7,798 nucleotides of DNA from Actinomycetes bacterium (GTDB lineage: Bacteria > Actinomycetota > Acidimicrobiia > Acidimicrobiales > Palsa-688), in the NCBI GenBank assembly GCA_021816565.1, contig JAKAXN010000209.1, positions 1 through 7,798 on the forward strand, written 5' to 3'. The translations under genes were made by a program, and so were the position numbers. Below, piece after piece: positions 1 to 7,798 of this stretch (position 1 is the stretch's first letter; each line of letters starts with the position of its first letter). Under the pieces are notes generated by a model. It did not search any database, was not told the origin of the DNA, and was given only the letters and a program-made list of their open reading frames with translations.

Positions 1-68
1 GCCTCCAGGGCGTCGAGGATCAGAACCGCCTTGTCCAACACCCCGACGCTGCTTAGACTCGGTCCCAC
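1..68 (-). CDS. ndgR: IclR-family transcriptional regulator, NdgR/LtbR type (N-terminal fragment)
   Basis: Only the first 22 or so codons are present; the gene runs off the left edge. The minus strand reads M-GPSLSSVGVLDKAVLILDALE. In IclR regulators this N-terminal helix, with the pattern VLDKAxxILxALE, precedes the winged helix-turn-helix. The form 'GVGVLDKA' resembles what I recall of Streptomyces NdgR. The start is set at GTG 68-66 because an in-frame TGA lies at 74-72. I see no good Shine-Dalgarno sequence, so the mRNA may be leaderless. The gene is divergent from leuC, the arrangement known for NdgR (Streptomyces) and LtbR (Corynebacterium), which control leucine-biosynthesis genes. The family call rests on about 20 residues plus context. 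The regulator identity is inference. Confidence 0.72.
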   Translation of the reverse strand, partial: MGPSLSSVGVLDKAVLILDALE

Positions 69-81
69 AGTTCAAGACACT

Positions 82-98
82 ATCTCATTATGTGAGAT
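82..98. promoter_or_regulatory. Probable operator of the IclR-type regulator between the regulator gene and leuC
   Basis: A perfect 6-bp inverted repeat, ATCTCA-N5-TGAGAT, lies in the 42-bp gap between the divergent start codons at 68 and 111. It ends just before the leuC Shine-Dalgarno sequence (99-104). A protein bound here could block both genes. The minus strand also reads CATAAT at 92-87, a plausible -10 box for the regulator, and the plus strand reads CATTAT at 86-91. I see no convincing -35 boxes. The symmetry is directly visible; its role as an operator is inferred from position and from NdgR/LtbR biology. Confidence 0.6.
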
Positions 99-110
99 GA
101 AAGGTCCGCC

Positions 111-1517
111 ATGAGTGAGCCCCGCACCCTCGCCGACAAGGTCTGGGAACGCCACGTCGTGCGCGCCGCAGACGGCGAGCCCGACCTGCTCTACATCGAT
201 CTCCACCTGGTCCACGAGGTCACCTCGCCGCAGGCGTTCGACGGTCTGCGCATCAACGGGCGGGCGGTGCGCCGGCCGGATCTGACCATCGCCACCATGG
301 ACCACAACGTTCCGACCACCGACCTGAGCCGGCCGGTGGAGGACCCCATCTCGGCGAAGCAGATGGAGGTGCTGGCGGCCAACTGCCGGGAATTCGGGAT
401 CCGGCTGTTCCCCATGGGTGACCCGGACCAGGGCATCGTGCACATCATCGGCCCGGAGCTGGGGCTCACCCAGCCGGGCATGACCATCGTCTGCGGGGAC
501 AGCCACACCTCCACCCACGGAGCGTTCGGAGCCCTGGCGTTCGGCATCGGCACCAGCGAGGTGGAGCACGTGCTGGCCACCCAGACCCTGCCCCAGCGCC
601 GCCCCCGCACCATGGCGGTCACCGTGGAGGGCCAGCTGCCCGAGGGGGTGGGCCCCAAGGACCTGGTGCTGGCCATCATCGGCCGGATCGGCACCGGCGG
701 CGGCATGGGCCACGTCATCGAGTACCGGGGGGAGGCCATCCGGGCGCTGTCCATGGAGGGCCGCATGACGGTGTGCAACATGTCCATCGAGGCCGGGGCC
801 CGGGCCGGGATGGTGGCCCCCGACGACACTACCTTCGCCTACCTGGAGGGCCGCCGCCACTCCCCTTCGGGGGCCGACTGGGAGCGGGCCCTCGACGACT
901 GGCGGTCGCTCGGCACCGATGAGGGGGCGACCTTCGACAAGGAGGTGACCCTCGACGCGACGGCGCTCAGCCCCTACGTGAGCTGGGGTACCAACCCGGC
1001 GCAGGTGGTCCCCATAGGGGGCCGGGTCCCCCACCCCGACGACTTCGATGACCCCTCGGCCCGCAACGCGGCCGAGCGGGCCCTGGCCTACATGGGCCTC
1101 TCCGCCGGCACGGAGCTCCGGGCCGTACCGGTCGACACCGTCTTCATCGGCTCCTGCACCAACGGGCGCATCGAGGACCTGCGGGCCGCGGCGTCGGTCC
1201 TCGACGGCCGGCGGGTGGCCTCGGGGGTCCGGGCCCTGGCGGTGCCCGGCTCGGGGGCGGTCAAGGCCCAGGCCGAGGCCGAGGGCCTGGACCGGATCTT
1301 CACCGCCGCCGGCTTCGAGTGGCGCAACCCGGGCTGCTCCATGTGCCTGGCCATGAACCCGGACAAGCTAGCTCCGGGCGAGCGGTCGGCTTCGACGTCG
1401 AACCGGAACTTCGAGGGCCGTCAGGGCCGGGGCGGGCGCACCCACCTGGTGTCGCCGGCAGTGGCGGCGGCCACCGCGGTGGCCGGGCACTTCGCCGCGC
1501 CGGCCGACCTCGGCTAG
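111..1517 (+). CDS. leuC: 3-isopropylmalate dehydratase, large subunit
   Basis: LeuC is the iron-sulfur subunit of isopropylmalate isomerase, which with LeuD converts 2-isopropylmalate to 3-isopropylmalate in cytoplasmic leucine synthesis. The 468-residue length is normal for the aconitase-type family. The N-terminal [19 protein letters not shown] and the [13 protein letters not shown] motif are both present. All three [4Fe-4S] ligands are visible: Cys349 in FIGSCTNGR, and Cys409 and Cys412 in NPGCSMC. The conserved C-terminal [10 protein letters not shown] segment is also intact. The ATG at 111 has a Shine-Dalgarno GAAAGG at 99-104, six bases upstream. The gene is the first of a leuC-leuD operon, with leuD starting 36 bp after its stop. 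It is probably repressed through the palindrome just upstream. Confidence 0.97.
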   Translation: MSEPRTLADKVWERHVVRAADGEPDLLYIDLHLVHEVTSPQAFDGLRINGRAVRRPDLTIATMDHNVPTTDLSRPVEDPISAKQMEVLAANCREFGIRLFPMGDPDQGIVHIIGPELGLTQPGMTIVCGDSHTSTHGAFGALAFGIGTSEVEHVLATQTLPQRRPRTMAVTVEGQLPEGVGPKDLVLAIIGRIGTGGGMGHVIEYRGEAIRALSMEGRMTVCNMSIEAGARAGMVAPDDTTFAYLEGRRHSPSGADWERALDDWRSLGTDEGATFDKEVTLDATALSPYVSWGTNPAQVVPIGGRVPHPDDFDDPSARNAAERALAYMGLSAGTELRAVPVDTVFIGSCTNGRIEDLRAAASVLDGRRVASGVRALAVPGSGAVKAQAEAEGLDRIFTAAGFEWRNPGCSMCLAMNPDKLAPGERSASTSNRNFEGRQGRGGRTHLVSPAVAAATAVAGHFAAPADLG

Positions 1518-1553
1518 GCGCCCCGCAACCGATCGAAGAGGAGAAGGACTGAC

Positions 1554-2159
1554 ATGGAACCAGTACGGGTTGTCACCGGAACGGCGGTCCCCCTGGACCG
1601 CTCGGACGTGGACACCGACCAGATCATCCCCAGCGACTGGCTCAAGAAGGTGGAGCGCACCGGGTTCGGGAAGGGCCTGTTCTCGGAGTGGCGCGACGAC
1701 CGCGACTTCGTGCTCAACAAGGCCGAACACGCCGGGGCGACCATCCTGGTGGCCGGGCCCAACTTCGGGACCGGATCGTCGCGCGAGCACGCGGTGTGGG
1801 CCCTGATGGACTACGGGTTCAAGGCCGTGGTCTCCCCCCGCTTCGGCGACATCTTCCGCAACAACTGCACCAAGGCCGGGCTCCTGCCGGTGCAGGTGGA
1901 CAGCGCGTCCGGGCAGGCCCTGATGGCCGCCGTGACTGCCGACCCGGACCTGGAGATCACCATCGACGTGGAGAGGCTGACCCTGGCGGCCCCGGCGGCC
2001 GGCATCGAGTGCCCGTTCCCGCTCGACCCCTTCACCCAGAACCGGCTGCTGGAGGGCCTCGACGACATCGGCCTGACCCTGCGCCACGGCGAGCACATCT
2101 CGGCCCACGAATCGGTCCGGGCAGCCTGGCTGCCGAAGATCGAGCCCGCGCGGGGGTAG
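1554..2159 (+). CDS. leuD: 3-isopropylmalate dehydratase, small subunit
   Basis: LeuD is the swivel-domain partner of LeuC and completes the isopropylmalate isomerase active site. Its 201 residues match the family. Visible motifs are DRSDVDTDQIIPS (residues 15-27), GPNFGTGSSREHAVWAL (68-84), and SPRFGDIFRNNCTKAGLLPV shortly after. The GSSREH core (74-79) is the signature that binds the substrate and closes the site. The start ATG at 1554 follows a strong purine-rich Shine-Dalgarno stretch (AGAGGAGAAGG, 1537-1547). It lies in the same operon as leuC. In mycobacteria hupB follows leuD; here the next gene encodes an unrelated anchored protein. Confidence 0.97.
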   Translation: MEPVRVVTGTAVPLDRSDVDTDQIIPSDWLKKVERTGFGKGLFSEWRDDRDFVLNKAEHAGATILVAGPNFGTGSSREHAVWALMDYGFKAVVSPRFGDIFRNNCTKAGLLPVQVDSASGQALMAAVTADPDLEITIDVERLTLAAPAAGIECPFPLDPFTQNRLLEGLDDIGLTLRHGEHISAHESVRAAWLPKIEPARG

Positions 2160-2168
2160 CTTTCGTAC

Positions 2169-2951
2169 GTGCTCAAAACGGTCTTTCGCCTCCTCGCCAA
2201 GCTGGCGGTCCTGGCATCGGTGCTCTACCTAGCCCGTGGCGCCCTGAAGCGCTGGGTCGACGGTCCCGACCCGGAGCCGGCCCCGGCCGGCTCCGGCTGG
2301 GCGCCGGTCGTCGACACCCCCCGGGTGGCCCCGCCGGCCAACCCGACCCCACCCCCGGCGGGTGCAGCCAACGGCGAGGAGGCCCCGACCCCGTCGGCGG
2401 CCGGGACCGACGAGCCGGCGGCCGGCCCGTCACCGACGGCAGTCGTGACCGAGCCGACCGCGAGCAGCGACGTCGTCGCTGCGATGGAAGCAGCGGCGGC
2501 GGAAGCAGCGGCGGAGGCGGCTCCGGAGCCGGCCGGTTCCGGAGCCACCGGGGCGCCGGCGGATCGGCGGAACCGCCCGGACCGGCCTCTGCGGGCGGAC
2601 CGGCCGCTCAAGGCCAACCGGCCCCTCAGGGCCGACCGGCCCCTGAAGGCGGACCGGCCCCTCAAGGCCGGGAGCCGGGGTTCGGACGCTGACGGGTCCG
2701 GCGCGGATGCGGCCGCGAGCCCGAGCCGCCGGAAGACCGCGCCGGCCGGCGGCACCGGTGCGGCCGGGGCCAGCTGGGTGGCTCCCGACGAGTCGGGCGC
2801 GCCGCCCAGCACCCACCCGGTCAAGGCCAAGATGAGCAGCCGCACCTACCGCGAGCCGGGCAGCTCCGGCTACGAACGGGCCAAGCCGGACCGCTGCTAC
2901 GTCTCGGCCGAAGCCGCCGAGGCCGACGGGTTCGTCCGGGCCAAGCGCTGA
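2169..2951 (+). CDS. Uncharacterised membrane-anchored protein with hexapeptide repeats and a sunset-like C-terminal domain
   Basis: I cannot assign a function. The 260-residue product starts with GTG nine bases after leuD, giving MLKTVFRLLAKLAVLASVLYL. This is one hydrophobic segment (about residues 5-22) with basic residues on both sides, so a membrane anchor is likely. Residues about 34-135 are Pro/Ala/Thr-rich, with an Ala/Glu helical stretch near 104-120. Residues 138-167 are five tandem hexapeptides of the type DRPL(K/R)A. A second low-complexity linker follows. The last 45 residues (about 216-260) look folded: HPVKAKMSSRTYREPGSS, then YERAKPDRCYVSAEAAEADG, ending FVRAKR. This resembles the small actinobacterial 'sunset' domain (pattern VKxNxxSxxYHxPGxxxYxRTxPExCFxSxxEAxAAGYRxxKR), recalled from memory. 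Co-transcription with leuCD is likely, but no leucine role is implied. The strong codon GC bias and the plausible C-terminal domain support a real gene. Confidence 0.8.
   Translation: MLKTVFRLLAKLAVLASVLYLARGALKRWVDGPDPEPAPAGSGWAPVVDTPRVAPPANPTPPPAGAANGEEAPTPSAAGTDEPAAGPSPTAVVTEPTASSDVVAAMEAAAAEAAAEAAPEPAGSGATGAPADRRNRPDRPLRADRPLKANRPLRADRPLKADRPLKAGSRGSDADGSGADAAASPSRRKTAPAGGTGAAGASWVAPDESGAPPSTHPVKAKMSSRTYREPGSSGYERAKPDRCYVSAEAAEADGFVRAKR
2580..2669 (+). repeat. Five tandem 18-bp repeats encoding DRPL(K/R)A hexapeptides
   Basis: Units begin at 2580, 2598, 2616, 2634 and 2652. They encode DRPLRA, DRPLKA, NRPLRA, DRPLKA and DRPLKA, in frame with the surrounding gene (residues 138-167). At the DNA level units 2 and 5 differ at one base and units 4 and 5 at two, which suggests fairly recent duplication. 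The tract adds a proline-spaced, strongly basic segment to the linker. A preceding NRP may be a degenerate extra unit. Confidence 0.9.
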
Positions 2952-2990
2952 GCTGAGCGGACAGCCGGACCGCACCCCGCTCACCGCCGT

Positions 2991-3024
2991 GGAGCGGCCC
3001 GGCCGGTACCGGTCGGGCCGCTCC
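2991..3024. terminator. Perfect 11-bp GC hairpin between convergent genes (bidirectional terminator)
   Basis: GGAGCGGCCCG at 2991-3001 pairs exactly with CGGGCCGCTCC at 3014-3024. The 12 bases between contain a smaller palindrome, CCGGTACCGG, that can extend the stem. It sits 39 bp after the leuD-linked gene and 13 bp after the aspC stop, so it can serve both convergent transcripts. Neither strand has a good T-tract, as is common for terminators in high-GC actinobacteria. Confidence 0.8.
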
Positions 3025-3037
3025 AGTCTTGCCGGCG

Positions 3038-5380
<2,343 letters not shown>

Positions 5381-5388
5381 GCTCCGGG

Positions 5389-6483
5389 GTGGGCGGCCCG
5401 GCGCCGCGGGGCCGGGCCGGCGGGCATCGGTGGAGGCCGCTGGCGGCAGCCGCGGTCGTGGCGGCCGGCCTGGCCGCGCCCACAGCGGCCTCGGCGCAGA
5501 CCACCGGCCCCCCGACCACTGTCGCCATGCCCCCGGCCCGGGCCGCCATCCTGGTCGACGTCGACACCGGGAAGGTCCTCTACGAGAGCAACGCCCACAC
5601 CCCGCTGCCGCCCGGCAGCCTGACCAAGACGCTGACGGCCATGATCGCCTACGACTGGCTGGCCCCCGGCGCGCAGGTCCCGGTCAGTCCCGTCGCCGCC
5701 GACGTCTACCCGGACCGGGTGGGCATGAAGGCCGGCCAGCTGTGGCCGCTCGACACCACCCTGCACGCCCTGATCACCGACTCGGCGAACGACGCCGCCT
5801 ACGCCCTGGCCGAGGACATCGGCGGCTCCCTGGCCGGCTTTGCCCCCATCATGGAGACGGCCGCCCACCAGATCGGCATGGTGGACCACCCGACCCTCGA
5901 GGACCCGGCCGGGCTGGACGGCAGCATCGGCTTCGACGGGGGAAACCTGATCAGCGCCTGGGACATGGCGGTGGCGGGCCGGGACATGATGGCCAACCCG
6001 GACCTGGCCGCAATCGCCGCGCTGCGCACCTACGACTTCACGGGCCCGGACGGCATCGACTACCACCTGGTCAGCCGCAACTACCACTTCCTGGCCACCT
6101 ACCCGGGGGCCATCGGGGTGAAGACCGGCTTCACCGACCGGGCCGGCTACTGCGACATGGAGGAGGCGCAGGCCGGGGGGCGCCGGATGCTGGCGGTGGT
6201 GCTGGCCAGCCCCAACCCCGATGCGGTGGCCGCCGACCTGATCACCGCCGGGTTCCAGCAGGCCCCCGGCGGTGAGGGGGCCAGCCCGTCGCTGCCCCCG
6301 GTGGCCGAACCCCACCCGCCGGAGCCCCCACCCCCGCCGACCACCACCACAGACCCCAAGCTGGTCGCCGAGGTCAACCGGGGAGGCCCGGCGTCGAGCG
6401 CGTGGCGGGCCGTCGGGGGAACGGCGGTGGTGCTCGGGATCGTGGCGCTCACGTGGTTCTGGAGGGTGAGGAGGCCCGGGTAG
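5389..6483 (+). CDS. D-alanyl-D-alanine carboxypeptidase (peptidase family S11), membrane anchored
   Basis: A low-molecular-mass penicillin-binding protein that removes terminal D-alanine from peptidoglycan stem peptides outside the membrane. From GTG 5389 it has 364 residues. A signal peptide has basic residues to Arg16, a hydrophobic core [13 protein letters not shown], and a likely cut after ASA36. The three S11 active-site motifs are all present: SLTK (Ser77 nucleophile, Lys80), SAN (132-134) and KTG (245-247). After the catalytic domain comes a Pro/Thr-rich linker ([12 protein letters not shown]), then a membrane segment (about 343-358) and basic RVRRPG. The N-terminal start is chosen because it gives a complete signal peptide; the frame is open further upstream inside serC, where a start would overlap. 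A GGGAG at 5368-5372 lies rather far upstream to be its Shine-Dalgarno sequence, so translation may be coupled to serC. It is DacA/DacC-like; I do not choose among the paralogue names. Confidence 0.92.
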   Translation: MGGPAPRGRAGGHRWRPLAAAAVVAAGLAAPTAASAQTTGPPTTVAMPPARAAILVDVDTGKVLYESNAHTPLPPGSLTKTLTAMIAYDWLAPGAQVPVSPVAADVYPDRVGMKAGQLWPLDTTLHALITDSANDAAYALAEDIGGSLAGFAPIMETAAHQIGMVDHPTLEDPAGLDGSIGFDGGNLISAWDMAVAGRDMMANPDLAAIAALRTYDFTGPDGIDYHLVSRNYHFLATYPGAIGVKTGFTDRAGYCDMEEAQAGGRRMLAVVLASPNPDAVAADLITAGFQQAPGGEGASPSLPPVAEPHPPEPPPPPTTTTDPKLVAEVNRGGPASSAWRAVGGTAVVLGIVALTWFWRVRRPG

Positions 6484-6490
6484 GCCATGG

Positions 6491-6518
6491 GGGCGCCCCG
6501 CCACCGGGCGGGGCGCCC
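6491..6518. terminator. Perfect 12-bp GC hairpin between convergent genes (bidirectional terminator)
   Basis: GGGCGCCCCGCC at 6491-6502 pairs exactly with GGCGGGGCGCCC at 6507-6518 around the loop ACCG. It lies 7 bp after the carboxypeptidase stop and 6 bp after the ilvC stop on the other strand, the ideal place to end both. There is no T-tract on either side. Confidence 0.85.
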
Positions 6519-6524
6519 GGACGG

Positions 6525-7562
<1,038 letters not shown>

Positions 7563-7565
<3 letters not shown>

Positions 7566-7798
7566 ACTTGCCTTTCCTTGGAAGCGCATACGCGGCACCG
7601 CGCTGCGGTCGAGCTTCGGCAGCGCCACCCGGCCGGTGCGCTGGAGTTCCGTGATCCCATAGGGTCGCATGAGTTCCTCGAAGTCGTCGAGCCGGTCAGG
7701 CTCGCCGGCGACCATCACCGTGAGGCCGGCCCCGCCCACGTCGACGATCTTGCCGTCGAAGATGCCGACCAGCTCCAGCACCCCGCTGCGCTCGTCGG
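7563..7798 (-). CDS. ilvN: Acetolactate synthase small (regulatory) subunit, C-terminal part
   Basis: Only the 3' end is in the window; the frame is open to the right edge, and the visible part is 77 complete codons. It begins DERSGVLELVGIFDGKIVDV and includes AGLTVMVAGEPDRLDDFEEL and MRPYGITELQRTGRVALPKL. This is the C-terminal half of IlvN/IlvH, where VLELVxIFxxKxxDVxxxSLTxxxxGxPxKLDxFxxLxxPYGIxELxxxGxxAL is typical. This subunit activates IlvB and confers valine feedback control through N-terminal ACT domains not visible here. A GTG at 7781 is internal, not the start. ilvC starts nine bases after its stop, the classic ilvBNC order. Confidence 0.93.

Noticed and set aside
72..1034. Long minus-strand open frame opposite leuC
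   Set aside because: The low-complexity Gly/Arg/His composition and complete overlap with a clear leuC mark it as a GC-driven shadow.
2486..2514. Short direct repeat (GGAAGCAGCGGCGG twice, period 15)
   Set aside because: It is explained by the Ala/Glu-rich coding stretch of the unknown protein, and two copies are too few to call a separate element.
1688..2692. 334-residue plus-strand frame overlapping leuD and the unknown gene
   Set aside because: It is an alternative frame rich in Arg/Gly/Pro and crosses two well-supported genes; the apparent Gly-Ser repeats come from the GC-rich linker DNA of the real gene.

Overview
This is a very GC-rich stretch of bacterial chromosome that appears to be ordinary core metabolism. 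It holds five complete metabolic or cell-wall enzyme genes plus leuD, one uncharacterised membrane-anchored protein, and gene fragments at both edges. The gene families point to an actinobacterium: an NdgR/LtbR-type IclR regulator divergent from leuCD, the actinobacterial form of SerC, and leaderless-looking starts. The lineage could be Acidimicrobiia-like, but that is only an impression. I see no mobile element, RNA gene, CRISPR array or defence system.

Left block (1-2951): the first 68 bases encode, on the minus strand, the N-terminus of an IclR-family regulator. A 42-bp gap containing a perfect inverted repeat separates it from leuC and leuD on the plus strand, which encode the two subunits of isopropylmalate isomerase. 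Nine bases after leuD comes a protein of unknown function. It has an N-terminal membrane segment, a long Pro/Ala-rich region with five tandem hexapeptides, and a conserved-looking C-terminal domain resembling the 'sunset' type. A strong hairpin (2991-3024) closes this block.

Middle block (3038-6483): aspC (minus strand) and serC (plus strand) are two PLP aminotransferases, divergently transcribed with only 18 bp between their start codons. Eight bases after serC follows an S11-family D-alanyl-D-alanine carboxypeptidase with a signal peptide and a C-terminal membrane anchor. A second perfect hairpin (6491-6518) separates it from the right block.

Right block (6525-7798, minus strand): ilvN (3' end only) and ilvC are tightly coupled and encode branched-chain amino-acid enzymes.

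Functionally the window brings together leucine synthesis (leuCD and its likely regulator), valine/isoleucine synthesis (ilvNC), and aspartate and serine transamination. One peptidoglycan-trimming enzyme and one unknown surface or membrane protein ride along in the operons. The points most worth a second look are the unknown protein and its repeat, the regulator/operator arrangement before leuC, and the extremely short divergent aspC/serC junction.
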